This document shows, one piece after another, positions 46,584-58,559 of a stretch of DNA of 64,000 nt. A program made the position numbers and the translations under genes. Under the pieces are notes generated by a model. That model saw only the letters and a list, made by a program, of their open reading frames with translations. It did no database searches and was not told the DNA's origin. The stretch is from Takakia lepidozioides (Eukaryota; Streptophyta; Takakiopsida; Takakiales; Takakiaceae). Position 1 is the first letter of the stretch, and each line of letters starts with the position of its first letter. Where the stretch lies: contig CM060734.1 of the NCBI GenBank assembly GCA_030704615.1, positions 53,212,042 through 53,276,041 of the forward strand, written 5' to 3'.

Positions 46584-48057
46584 AGAGGGACAAAGAAGCC
46601 ACTTTGGTGCAGAGTCTGTCCAGGGAAATCCCTGCTGAGCATGTGGCGGAGGTTCCAGGAATGGAGTGTAGGAGCACTGCAACACCTGTGGAGAAAGAGG
46701 TCGTTCAGGAAGAGGATCTGGTGGGAACATGGCCTGAATGGTTGGTGAAACATCACATTGTGGAGGATCAGGGAGAACAACAACAAGTTCACCATGACGA
46801 CCCACAGCAGGCCATGCTTATGAATTCCATAAGCAAGACACTCAATTTGTTGGGCCCTATGACCAAGAAGGAGCAAGCTAATGCTTTGAGGCGGGTGAAC
46901 AGGCGAGCCAGGGCATAGGCAATACGAAACCATGATGCGCGAGAGGAAGATGGACTCCCCCCTCAAGTGCTTCCGGTTGACAAAGTTGGAGAGCCCATTG
47001 GACCAGCACGCAATACCTGGCATGCAGCCCTCAAAGGCCAGATGTGGCGTTTGTGTGACATGTCAATGCATATTGCAGAGCAGGATGAATCTGTCATTGA
47101 AGAAATATACAGGATTCTAAACTCTACATTTGCATACACGCCACGTGGTCTTGACTATGAGCACATGAGGAAGACACTTGGCATTGCCTTGAAAACCCAA
47201 AGACACGAGATCCATGCACTGTACAAGGCAGGCGAGGGGAGGCCTGCACATCTAAAGGAAGCTCATTGGGATAGGCTGGTATCGTATTGGTAGACAGCAG
47301 GATTCAGCACAAAAAGTGCCCTCATGAAGGTTGCAAACTCATCAATCAAGAAGCCTTCAAAAACAGGACGTGGTGGGAAGGCATCTGTTGAGGCTCGGCT
47401 TGTAAGTTCACACACCGGTCTTTTTGCCCTCTTTGCCTTGGCTGATTGTTGTTTATAATGTCAAACAGGCTAAGTCTTGGCAGAAGAGAGTAGAAAAGAT
47501 TCTCAAGGACCTGGACCTGGATCCGCAAGTCTTGACCCTGCTGGATAAATCTGACTTAGAGGCTGTAGTGTCTGAAGCCATGTCTGTTGCCATGAGATTG
47601 TCTGATGAAAATGAAGTTAGGCAGAGAACTTCCCTGAACTTGTTTCCAGTCAGTGACATGGGGGTGGACATCTTGGATGACCTCAAGGGTCTACCCACTC
47701 TCGGCACTAGACTGAAATTTAAACTCAGGGCAGGAAGCCTACCTTTGAACAACAAACAGAAGCAGAGAGGAAAGGGAGAGTGCAATTGTCCGTTGTGTGG
47801 GCAATCTGAAGACAGTATTCATTTTCTGATACACTGTCCGGGGTTCTCTCACCAAAGAGACGCTCTCTTCAATTCAATCAAGGGAATTGTGCCTGTACCC
47901 CTGTTTACCAACTTTGAAAGTCTCGAGGCTGAGCCAAAAGCCGCGGCCCTCCTGAGGCCTAGTTTTTGGGCAAATCACACCCAGCAGATTGATGCTTGTG
48001 TGAAGGGTTTTCTAGAGGATATCTGGAAAACCCGGATTAATTCTTTATATGAAGGTA
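46584..48057 (+). mobile_element. Coding insert with zf-RVT-like C-terminus and an intron
   Basis: The sequence is absent from Ty3-M at the matching place; AGAGGG lies at both edges. One frame reads AHLKEAHWDRLVSYW, then TAG, and shortly after KTGRGGKASVEARL, which recalls Transposase_24-type plant proteins. A 67-bp GTAAGT...CAG intron (about 47402-47468) joins this in frame to a piece starting AKSWQKRVEKILKDL, which holds CPLCGQSEDSIHFLIHCPGF, a zf-RVT motif of LINE-type reverse transcriptases. No RT catalytic core is present. It may be a host or transposon gene fragment moved as DNA, because the intron is kept. Family names are by resemblance only. Confidence 0.5.
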
Positions 48058-49599
48058 GAGGGAGGCAATGGTTTGGCACCGACACAACCTGCACAATAAC
48101 AGTGTGGGCATTGTGACAAGTACGGGCATGGAGAAGCCCAGTGCTATGGTTTGCATCTTGAGTTGCGCCCAAGCCAGTACCAATGGAACAATGGTGGCCG
48201 GGGGCGAGGTGGAGCAGCTTGGAGAGGACGAGGTGGCCAGGCACGAGGTGCAGGCCAAGGACAAGCTCAACATGGCCAAGGACGCGGAGGTCAGGGTGTT
48301 GACCAAGGCATGGCCAACCGGCTTCAGTAGCTAGAGCAGAGGCTCGCTGCCATGGCCACATCTCAGGTAGTACTGGCTCCAAGGCCGGATGGTCCACCTC
48401 CTGCTCTTGAGGGAGGAGACATGGGAGACATGGGATTCATGTGTGGGGCAGCACTACCACTAGTGAGGGGTGCCACTACCACTACCACTATAGGTGGGGC
48501 AGCACTACCACTAATGAGGGGTGCCACTACCACTACCACTATGTGTGGGGCAGCACTACCACTAGTGCAAGTAGAATCGATTGCGGCAGTGACTCGAGGA
48601 GCAGCACGAGTTCCTAAGCCATGGGGTGCGGAGGTAGAGTTGGATCCACAGCATGGGGAGGCAAGCCATCAGGCCAGGCTTCCTCAGCCATTCACATTGG
48701 CGGAGACAGTGTCGACGCCGTCCATGGCACCTAGTTCTTGCCTGACTGTTACCGAGGCGGAGGTTACCATGCCATTGGGGAGAGCTCCATGGGCAGCACC
48801 ACTACCTAGTGTTGCCAAGGCTACGGCAGCTAGTGTGCTGTTGGGGGCGGCCACATCTGTGTGCCAGGCTCCATTGTTCTCGGCTACCATGATTGCGACG
48901 CCGGGGGTAAGACCAGCTGAGGTGTTCAAGCTGGCAGCTATACTCTATGAGAGTGGGGAGGTTATTTCATCTTCTGCGGACATAGTGGGAGGCGTAGTGA
49001 CGGAGGGATCCTCAGATTTGAGGGTCAAGACTGCCACGGCAAGCTACAGCTGCCAGGTTGATGGAGCTGCCAGCTAGGCCAGCCATTGAGCACGCCATGG
49101 TGACACCTAGAGTTGTCATGTTAGACAACCAGGATGATATTTTTGTTTGAGTGGACCGCCAGGCAAGAGGTACCGGCCACTGCGAGTCTTGTTGGACTCG
49201 GGAGCTCAGCCATTGATGCTGGGCAAAGCTGCTATTGCAGGCTTGGGCCTCACGGAGGCAGATATGGAGCCGTGCCCTTTCCAGATATAGACAACTCTGG
49301 GAGGATCAGAGCAGGCTCGGGGCATGACACGATGTGAGTTGGCGATCAGACTACAGCTGGTCATCCTATAGATGGCTCAGTGATGAGTGCCAAGGCCACT
49401 GTGACAGACGCGGTCTCGTACGATGTCCTGGTTGGTGGGCAGTGTTGTACCCCAAGGGCTTCACCCTGGATTTTTGGGAGGAGTCAGCTTCTTATAGGTC
49501 TGGATAGCAGTCAGGGGAGGGCCGACGTGTGCAGCTCCCTGTGACGCTCATAGGAGGAGTTGCGGTTGCCCAGCGAGGCAAGATGCCGATACTGACAGC
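48058..49599 (+). pseudogene. gag-protease part of Ty3-M2 after the insert
   Basis: Resumes at the second zinc knuckle and follows Ty3-M through the low-complexity linker (48352-49077) into the protease, where the DSG motif area (about 49197) is frame-broken. The linker holds a local expansion of a 54-bp unit (48446-48570; ALPLVRGATTTTT repeated) that Ty3-M has once. Confidence 0.8.
48446..48570 (+). repeat. 54-bp tandem repeat in the Ty3-M2 linker
   Basis: GGGGCAGCACTACCACTA and a following GGGGTGCCACTACCAC stretch are repeated 2-3 times in frame. Ty3-M has a single unit at 33470-33490. Confidence 0.75.
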
Positions 49600-50221
49600 T
49601 ATCAGGGACGAGAACATGACTAAACAAAAACAAGAGGTCAGACTAGAAGTACAAGACTAGACAAGAAGTCTAGGTCGGCGTGGCCGAATGCACGATGAGT
49701 AAATAGGAACCAAGACGATCTTTATAACAATGAACAAGAGTACAAGATATTGGAACACGACTTGAATACTGGAATGCTGGAAACTGGACTAGAGTACCAG
49801 ATACTGGAAATTGGGCTAGGGTACTGGGAACTGGAAACAAGAGTAGCTTGAACTGGTGTTGGCGAGACTAAAGAGTGTCCAGTCTCGCCTCCTATATATA
49901 CTGGCTACTAAGAAGCTTCCCTAAGAAGCTTCACTTATGGAGGTTTATTGCTGGAGAAGTTTCCAAGATTTAACAAATGTTTCTTGATGGAGAAGCTTCC
50001 TTAAACAAATGAGGTATCTTGATGGAGAAGTTTCCTCCAAAGGAAGCTTCCTGAGCAGTTTCCCAAGTTACTCTTGGTAATTTGATAAACTCCCGGTAAC
50101 TTGATAAATAATGATAAATCATGGTAAGTCATGGTAAGTCATGGTAATTTTTGGTAACAAGATAATTTGATAACTTCTGGTATTTACTCCTAGTAAGTTC
50201 TTCTGGGCTATGTCCGTGACA
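49600..50221 (-). repeat. 3' LTR of Ty3-C
   Basis: About 620 bp, minus-strand start TGTCACGGAC at 50221, end GTCCCTGATA at 49600. A purine tract (GGAGGAGGGGTGA, 50234-50222) sits directly before it, as expected of a PPT. Only one LTR is present, so boundaries rest on the PPT and on the Ty3-M2 junction. Confidence 0.7.
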
Positions 50222-50389
50222 TCACCCCTCCTCCAGCGCCGAGTTCCTCGAGGAGCGGTGAAATCTTGGACTTGCTTAGAGTTGGAGAAAATCCAAAATC
50301 CGGCGAATGGTACTTGCCAAGTATTCGGCTCTTCGTTCTTGACTCAAATGATTTATAGGTCCCTGCAACCATCAATAGTGTCTAACACC

Positions 50390-50776
50390 TTAAACTTGGG
50401 ACCACGCAGTGATTTGAGCATTCTCATTTTTTAAGCTGCCTTTAAACATGATTTCGTTGCCCTCTGGGTCTGAAGCCTCAACCTCCAACAGAATTATCAA
50501 ACTTTGAGTAGGCTCCACTTGCCGTCGTACAGGGTCCAAACGAGGAAGTACACGTCGCATTGGTGGCTCATCGTCTCGAGAGCGACGGCGTGATGTTGAA
50601 GGTCGTGAGAGTCGGAACATCTGATCTGGTAGCTGGGTAAGCGACAACTCCAATGTATCTGGTTCCTGTGACTCCATACTGCCAATACAAGATGCAAGAG
50701 TGCTGGAAGTGCTGGAAGTGTAGCTATATATACTGATGTGTGGTGCTCCTCCCTCCTTAGCGTGTATCAGGTACAT
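50390..50776 (-). other. Small ORF between Ty3-C chromodomain and LTR
   Basis: A 128-codon frame rich in Arg, Ser and Pro (RPSTSRRRSRDDEPP), downstream of the chromodomain. It resembles no family I know. Either a chance frame in the 3' untranslated region or an accessory ORF. Confidence 0.25.
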
Positions 50777-50832
50777 TGAATGTGGAGTCTTTACCTTGAA
50801 GCTAACTTGGCTGACATCATCGTTATGACGTC

Positions 50833-52768
50833 TTATTGACGTGTAGCTCGGGGTTTAGCTGGATATCGTTGATGAAACTCTTGGACTTTGTCAGATGCAT
50901 TGACGAGGTTGGATGAAGGTTCACACGTTCGTTCCTTGATGTCATAGCCTTTCCAATGTACAAAATACTCAAGACATTTATACTTGATGCGAGAGTCTAG
51001 AACTTCGTCGACTTCATACTCAATTGCGTGATTGACTTCGATTGGTGGAGGTGGTACGGAGATTCTCCCTGGAATATTTGATGGATGATACAACTCCAAT
51101 AATGAAACATGAAAGACTGGATGGATGCGCATACTTCGTGGGAGTTCAAGCCGAAAACTGACCGGATTTATTTGTCGAATAATTTTGAATGGTCCGAGGC
51201 GTTGATAATCCAACTTCCTTGATGGTCGCGAGGTTTGCATGTCCCGTCGAAGAAGCCACACACGATCTCCGACCTTGAACTGGGGTTGGAGTTGAGGACG
51301 TTGATCTGCATATTCCTTGTATTGTTTTTAAGCTTCTGCAAGGTGGAATGTAAGCTCCTTGTGAATCGTAGCGAGATGCGTAACAAGGTTTTCTGCAGCA
51401 GGGCTTCCAACAGTCTTCATGTGGAAAGTGTTTGCTCGATGATGATGACCATAATTGGAGAAAAATGAAGTTTGTTTGGTCGAAGAATGTATAGTGTTGT
51501 TGTAGGCAAACTCAGCCAATGACAGAAGGTCCGTCCAATTATCTTGGTGATAATTTATCGTACAGCGAAGATACTGCTCCAAAATCTGGCTTACACGTTC
51601 GGTTTGACCATCAGTCTGTGGATGATTAGCTGTAGAGAGGTTGATCTTAGTATCCAATATGTGAAATAATCTCCTCCAGAAATTGGATATGAACTGTGGT
51701 TCTCGATCAGATACGATGTCCTTCGGGAGTCCATAAATGCGGTAGATATTATTGAGGAATGGTCTTGCAGTTTCCTCGCCGGTAACCGTCTTATTACATG
51801 AAATGAAATGTGTCATATTTGTAAAACGATCTACAATAACAAGGATTGAATCGGTGGTCTTGGAAATTGGAAGGTCCGTAATAAAGTCCATAGACACGGA
51901 CGACCATGGACCCTTGGGAATGGGTAATGGTTGAATAAGGCTGTAAGGTCGATGTCGTGGTTCCTTCGCTCTAGCACACGTGTCGCAAGATTTTATAAAT
52001 TCTTTCACGAGTTTCCATATCTGTGGCCACCAGTAGTCCCTGGATATCAATTCCATTGTTTTGTTGAAGCCAAAATATGAAGTCGTGTAGGTCTTGGAGG
52101 TACATAGAGAAGTCCCTTGAAATAAAGTAAGCCATCTTTGAATTCGAAGTCGTTTGTAACATGTAGGTTGTCTCGAGGTCGATTTAGTTGACTTTGTAGC
52201 GTCGTAGCAAATTTGTCGCTCTTCAGTGCTTCATGAATCTTCTTTATGATCTTTACATCGTCATAGGTGGATATGGATAGCATATTCAATTGGAGATTTG
52301 TTGGTTTCAAGATGATGGATTTTTGTTGGTCAAAAGCTGCATCCCCTTCTTTTGGCGTAAGATACGATCGTCGAGAAAGAGCATTTGGTTTTCTTTGAAG
52401 ATATCCGGGACAGTAGGTAATAACAAAATCAAACATTGCTAGTGGCATACTCCATCGCGCTTGACGTCGATTCAAAACACGAGCACTCATAAAATACTCG
52501 AGGTTTTTGTGATCGGTATAGACTGTGACCTGATGTTTAACTTCCTCCAATAGATGACGCCACTCCTCAAAAGCATCAATAATCGCTAGAAGTTCTTTGT
52601 CATGGATTTCATAATTGATCTCCGCAGCGAAAATTTTGCGAGAATGAAAACCAACAGGGTGAAGTCGGCCATTTGTACCATATTGAGAGAGTTACGCGCC
52701 AAGTGCAAAGTCTGATGCATCTGCTTCCAAAAAGAATGGTCTAGATGGGTCTGAATGTACCGGGGGCT
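50833..52768 (-). pseudogene. pol of Ty3-C: RNase H end, integrase, chromodomain
   Basis: In order: RNase H with ADASDFAL (52730 area) and VYTDHKNLEYFM; integrase with RDYWWP, CDTCARAK, VSMDFITDLP, VSDREPQF and TDGQTERV (catalytic D,D,E present); chromodomain with EYEVDEVLDSRIKYKCLEYF and VHWKGYD. The chromodomain reads TCEP where an aromatic TWEP is usual, so one cage residue is lost. Frameshifts occur near 52050 and 51320. Confidence 0.88.
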
Positions 52769-52770
52769 GC

Positions 52771-54020
52771 TATTTCATGAGCGGCATGAGCATGAGCAGA
52801 AAAATAAATAAAAATAAAAATAAAAATAATAAGCGGACCATTATGTGTCCACGGAAATAGGGTTAGGAGGCACGGAAATAGGGTCATGTGAAGTTGGAAT
52901 GTGACACCAGTGGACTCGTCATAGCAATGAAATGTAACATTTTATTGCAAATTTTGTGGCAAGCCACATCTATACAAGTGTGTCCTAACTGTCATAGCCG
53001 GAATGGGCACTACTCTCCTACACATTCCGAGGAACTTGCCCCACCTTCCTCCTCATCCCCCTCATCCCCCCCATTCTCCGATGCTCATGTTCCACTATGC
53101 CTCTCAAAAATTCCGTCCTCTCCTTGGGGGACTGTCCACCTCATCTCCTGGGAATCTTCTGCCTCTTCTCCCCCACTTTCCTCAGCATAATCCAAGACAA
53201 ATCTACGAGCCTGACGGGCTCTAATAGCAAGGATGCCAACAGCGCTCACGCCACGTCACCTTACGCAATGCCACGTCACGGGGCTCACTCCACGTCATCA
53301 CACGTGAAGGCCGCGTCAACACACACTTAGAAAGAAGTGGAGTGTATTCCCGCGGATTGGCACCCTTTACCGCGGAAACAAGCTGGACGACGTAATAAAA
53401 GGCATTGAATAAAGGATGGATGAATGTACAGTTGGATGATAAACAGATGGATGAGTGTGAAAAATGAATGTAGATGGATGAAGGAGGGATGGATAAGAGT
53501 AAAAGTATATGAAATGAGTGTGGAAGGTTTGTGGGGTGGATTAAAGAGTACAGGGGATGAATGTACAATGGATGTTGAACAAAGGAAAAAATTCATGAAT
53601 GGAACACGCATGAATACACTGTAGATGAATGCACAATGGATACGAGAAGAGTCAGGGAGGTTTGTGAGATGGATTCATACATATTGCAATTTAAATGAAA
53701 GTTGATTATGTGATTATTATTTGTTATAAAGGAACAACTATGGTGGAGGAAGGGGATTCAACGTTTTCCAGATAGTATGAAAATGAATATTAAAATAATA
53801 TAGTTCAGTCTGACTCAGAGTCAGTACAATGTATCCCCGCTTCCTCTGCATCTAAGTCTAAGTATTTTAGAACACCGGATCCACGCTGGATACACCTACA
53901 GCGGCCACTAAAAAGTCAGGGGATAGGGACTCGGCCGCGTGAAGTGTCATTGCTTCGGCATAAACAGGAAGCAGAAAATTGGAAAGGGGGCTGTCGAAAA
54001 CAGACTCGCCAGAAATGACT
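52771..54020. other. Low-complexity spacer with microsatellites
   Basis: Contains an (AAATA)n-like tract at 52799-52832, a pyrimidine-rich stretch at about 53030-53175, a cluster of ACGT elements at 53251-53306 and a degenerate GGATGAATG array at about 53405-53660. No gene was recognised. Confidence 0.55.
53251..53306. promoter_or_regulatory. Cluster of bZIP-type ACGT elements
   Basis: CCACGTCA occurs at 53251, 53271 and 53290, and a G-box CACGTG at 53301. The spacing is 20, 19 and 11 bases, near whole helical turns. TGACGTGG is a known plant bZIP site. No gene start is seen nearby, so function is inference; the array may belong to a lost promoter or a repeat. Confidence 0.4.
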
Positions 54021-54172
54021 GCAACCCGGTGTGCGGGGCTCCACCTAGTGAGCGCCTCCGCTTCCCTGAGTGCCTTGGGCACTCCTCATACCTATCGCTG
54101 CCGCTGCCCCCACCACAGGGGCAGCCCCTCATGTGTCCCGACCCCCTGCCCTCAAGGCAAAGGGCCGCGACA
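54021..54172 (-). repeat. 3' LTR fragment of Ty3-B
   Basis: About 150 bp matching the outer end of the Ty3 A/B LTR, ending CGCGACA at 54172. The next bases (CACACCCCTACC, purine-rich on minus) fit a weak polypurine tract. The rest of the LTR is absent. Confidence 0.85.
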
Positions 54173-55078
54173 CACACCCCTACCAACAGGGAGTCGATGT
54201 CCTCATCGACTTGTCCACTTTGTAGAAACGAACATCCAAATTGTGGCGTCCCACATCAAGGAGTTTGTTTCCGTACCATGGCGTCCCATGGCAAAGAACC
54301 AAACTCCACACTTGACTCTACTCTCCACTAGCTAGTTCGGCCGACTTCCTCCAAGTCCCGGCCAAGGGTGGAGCCTCTCCAGCTCCTCCCAGTGCACTCT
54401 TCTTGGCCTACTTCAAGGCCAAGGAACGATCCTCCCCGAGGATCGAATCGCCTTACTGCGACAACATTGCTTGCGACCGCTCATGATGCCGCTTTTGACA
54501 TCACCTTGAGCAAGGGTTCACCTGGAACCCTCTTTGACTAGGAAGATAACCTTGAACCAACCGTGCGCCCCAATCACTACAATTGGGTCCGCCTTGGAAT
54601 GCTGGTCTGAGGTACGGGAACACGCCGAAGCCGCACTACGACTTCGTCCCGAGGCTACACGATTATAGTACGTGAATGGAAGCACGTAGCTTCCGCGTTA
54701 GCCCGCACTACAAGGCAACCCCCTCGGTAGCGCAGTTATAGTACGCGCACGCGCTAGGTGCGCACTAGCACGTGAACTCCCAAAGAAGGCGCGAGTTTCC
54801 TTGCCTCTTGGATGGGGGTCACCCGATTTTGGCACTACGCAAACACACGATTAACCCAATTTACCTCTCCCACTTTTATAAGCTAGCATGCATTCTACAC
54901 ACTAGCCAACCATACCATGCATCACCATTCCAAACAAAATAGGACGCCCAACATTTGGAAGCCATTTCATTTATAGTACGTTTTGTACAATACAAGTTTT
55001 TTGCAATCGGCTTCCTAAGCTAGCTAAGCCGGGCTAAGCATGCATTTCCTCCCCCACGCTCCAAGGTTGATGTCCCCA
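54173..55078 (-). other. 3' untranslated region of Ty3-B
   Basis: About 900 bp between the end of the chromodomain frame and the LTR fragment. No ORF of interest was seen. It includes short repeats of TATAGTACGYG type (about 54664-54733). Confidence 0.5.
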
Positions 55079-58000
55079 TCAACGCTTCTTCCGCTTTTGA
55101 GGTCGCCCTTCGAAAGCTGCAACCGCCTCGGGTGCGTTTCCCATTTCTGAGGCACGCACCCAAGATGCCTCCACATGATGATAGCCCTTCCATTTGACGA
55201 GATACTCCGTTTCTCGGTTCCTGAACCTCCTCGACTTAAGTATTGCCTCCACCTCGTACTCAGGTTCATTTTCATGATCCAACAGCATAGGTGACGGACG
55301 CAACACTTGATGCCAATTCAGACGCGCTTCATCTTTGAAGTAAGGCTTCAAAAGGGAGACATGGAATACTGGGTGCACCTTGCTGTTTGCCGGCAGCTCC
55401 AATTCATACACATCCTCATTCATAACCTTCCGAATGCGAAAGGGTCCCGCATACGGAGGTACGAACCTCGGACTCACTTCCGGAGGTAGTCGGAAATTCT
55501 TGATGTTCAACTAGACCTCTGTGCCTGCCTCAAACTTCACTTCCCTCTGCTTCCGATTCGCCTGCCTTTCATACCGTTTCCTAGCTTTGGCAATGTTGTA
55601 CTTTGCGAGCTTCAACAAACGCTCGCGTTCTTCCAGTACCGCCGCTACTGCCGGTTCCTCAACGTCCTGGGCGGCCCAACTTGTCGGCACCAGAGGTGCT
55701 TTTCCATAGACCAATACGAAAGGGGAAACTCCCGTTGCGGAGTGTTCTGTGTTATTATAACAGAACTATGCCGCGTCTAAGTGTTCCACCCAGTCTGTTT
55801 GGTCTGCCGACACGTAATTCCGCAAGATCTGCTTCACTACGGAATTCACTCTTTCTGTTTGGCTGTCGGTCGTAGGTCGGAAGGCGGTGCTCATCTTCAG
55901 TCTCGTCCCCATCTTCTTCCAAAGTGCCCTCCAAAATTTTGGATCGCGGTCCGAGACAATATCCTTCGAGACTCCATGATGCTTTAAGACGTGGGCGAAG
56001 TAAAGTCGCCCTGTCTCCTGCGCCGTTGCCGTCTCCTTGGTGGGGATGAAATGGCCCATTTTACTGAACATATCCACCACCACCATGATTGCATCGAATC
56101 CTTTTGAGAGCAGCATAGCAGTCATGAAATCCATCGAGACGCTTTCCCAAGTCCCCTCTGGAATCGGCAAGGGTTGTAACAGCCCCGCTTGCTTTTTGTA
56201 CTCGCTCCGGTTTTGTTGGCATGTGGTGCATGTCTTGACATACTCCTCTACCTCCTCCCTCAGTTTGGGCCAGAAATATTCTTTCTTCAAGAGTGCCGCA
56301 GTGCGCTTGGCTCCGCCGTGGCCCGCAAGCGGGCTATCATGGCATTCTCTCAAGAGGCTATCTCTGTTCCCTCCTTTCGGCACGTACAGATGCTTTTGCT
56401 TATACCGGAGCAGTCCATTTTGCAAGTGGAACTGCGATTTAACCTCCCTCCTCAAGTCCTGCATCACGGACTTCGCTAGCTCATCCTTCCGGCAAGCTTT
56501 CCGGATCTTCCTTTGGAGCGTCGTCTCGCCCTTGTACACCAACAAGAGCTGTTGCTTTCTACTTAGAGCATCGGCCACCACGTTGTCTCGTCCCGGTTTG
56601 TACTGGATATCCACGTTGAACACCGCCAAAGTATCTTGCCACCTAAGTTGTTTTGGGGACAACTTGGGTTGCGTGGCAAAATACTTCACCATGACATTGT
56701 CCGTGAACACCTTCACTGGATTGGAACCAACATAGTGGCGCCAAAGCTCAAGGCAATGCACCACCGCCTTCATCTCTTTTTCGTGCGTCGGCCACCGTCG
56801 CTCCACTTTATTCAGTTTCTTACTTTTGTAAGCCACTGGACGTCCATCTTGCATAAGTACACCCCCAATCGCGAAGTCCGACGCATCTGTATGAATCTCA
56901 AATGGACGATCGAACTCCGGGATTTTCAAGACTGGAGCTTCCGTCATCCGCTGCTTCAATTCAGCAAACGCTTGGCCACAAAATGTGTTCCATACCCAGA
57001 CTTTGGATTTACACAGAAGGTCCGACAGCGGGCCCGCGATCTTGGCGAAATTTCTCACATACTTCCGGTAATAGGAGGCGAGTCTTAGGAAGGATCGCAC
57101 TCCCGGGACCGAAGTCGGAGGCTCCCAGTCCAAGATCGCCCTCACCTTGCTGTCATCCATTTTGATCCCATCTTGTGTGATCACATGCCCCAAGAACTCC
57201 ACTTTCGTGACCCCGAATTCGCACTTTGAAGCTTTGGCGTACAGCTTCCCTTCCCGCAACTTTTGGAACACTCTTTTGAGGTGCTCCAAGTGCTCCTCCT
57301 TTGTTTTCGAGTACACCAAGATGTCGTTGATGTACACGATCACAAAGTCATCCAACCACTCCTGAAAAAGGTTGTTCATCAGCGTGCTAAAGGTCGCAGG
57401 TGCATTAGTGAGCCCAAAAGGCATCACCAAGAACTCATATAAACCATACCTTGTCCTGCACGCGGTCTTCTCCTCATCTCCTTCCGCCACCCGAATTTGA
57501 TGATAACCGGAGCGCAAGTCGATCCGGCTGAAATACTTTGCTCCTGCCAACCGGTCGAAAAGGTCGTCGATCCTTAGCAAAGAGTACCAGTTTTTAATAG
57601 TCACCTTATTCAAAGCCCTGTAATCGACACACATCCGCAGCGTCCCATCCTTCTTGTCTGCGAATAGACCGGGGCTCCGTAAGGTGACTTACTCGGCCGG
57701 ATGTACCCCTTTGACATTAGATCCTTGAGCTGAGTCTTCAACTCGACCAACTCCCTATGGCTCAACCGGTAGGGTGCCTTGGCAGGCGGTTCCGATCCCG
57801 GTTTCACCTCAATCTTGTGGTCAACTCCTCTTCGCGGTGGCAAGCCGCTTGGTAAATCCTCCGGCATCACATCATGGTATTTCTCCAAGATCATCTTGAC
57901 CCAATCTGGGCTCGGCTCCCCATCGCCTTCTCCTTTCACTTCTCTAATGTAAAGCAAAAACTGGGGCTCGTGTGCCTCCTCCACGGCCCACCCCATCCCT

Positions 58001-58458
58001 TGCTGACAGAAGGTTTATCGCCCCTCCCACGGATTTGGGCGTTTCCGACACTCGTAAGACCTCGCCACCAATCCCACATGGCAGCGTGACTACTCTCTTG
58101 CGGCCATCTATGACCGCTCCGGATTTGCTCAAAAAGGTCATCCCCAAAATGAGATCCACTCCACGATCTCGCCGATGGTTGAGTGGTGAAGTTCTCACGT
58201 CCTTCCCAACTCCCCAGTTGAAGATGAACATCAAAACGCCAACCTTGTCGCCAACTGTGGTTCTCCTTTGGCAGAACGCACCTCAATAGAGGCCCCCACG
58301 TCACTTGTCGGGAGTCCCAATTTTTGCGCCGCCGCCGGCGTCATTAAGGAGTGCGACGCTCCTGTGTCCACCAACAACGACACGTTAGTTCCGGATATTT
58401 TCCCATCCACGAACAATAATTGACTCCCTTTACGCAGGGCGCCAGTTTCCTGATACAA
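55079..58458 (-). pseudogene. pol of Ty3-B: protease, RT, RNase H, integrase, chromodomain
   Basis: Protease with [10 protein letters not shown] (58360 area), then frameshifts (58304, 57996). A 622-codon frame (57634-55766) holds RT with [10 protein letters not shown] (YIDD altered), RNase H with [12 protein letters not shown] and ALSRKQQ, and integrase with [36 protein letters not shown] and TDSQTERV. After a shift, 55714-55511 and 55510-55079 give the integrase tail and a chromodomain (EYEVEAILKSRRFRNRETEY, LVKWKGYHHVEASWV) with its aromatic residues kept. The chromodomain marks it as a chromovirus, a group that reads methylated histone H3. Confidence 0.92.
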
Positions 58459-58559
58459 CTCACAAGAAATAGTTGCCTACCTTGCAAGTCCTGGCGACCA
58501 CCGCTTCCACCAAGCGACTGATGTATCTTCTGACAGCTCCGTGGTTGCCCGAGTCATGT

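Larger units (their letters stand above)
43419..49599 (+). mobile_element. Ty3-M2: second, truncated copy of the Ty3-M family
   Basis: It starts with an LTR (43419-43733) and a shorter leader (43734-45440), then gag and the protease region, closely similar to Ty3-M. Similarity stops at 49599, matching about 34545 of Ty3-M, where Ty3-C begins. The methyltransferase, RT, integrase and PHD parts are therefore lost. A 1.47-kb foreign insert interrupts the gag zinc knuckle (46584-48057). The leader has a C/G-rich array around 44260-44410 in place of the Ty3-M repeats. Confidence 0.88.
49600..52770 (-). mobile_element. Ty3-C: chromovirus 3' half
   Basis: On the minus strand: RNase H end, integrase, chromodomain, 3' region, polypurine tract and 3' LTR. 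It interrupts Ty3-M2 at 49599/49600. The 5' part (LTR, gag, protease, RT) is missing beyond about 52770. Beyond that point lies an A/T-rich microsatellite, a possible breakpoint. Confidence 0.87.

Noticed and set aside
52888-53190. Pro/Ser-rich plus-strand frame
   Set aside because: Low-complexity pyrimidine tract; no domain or start context.
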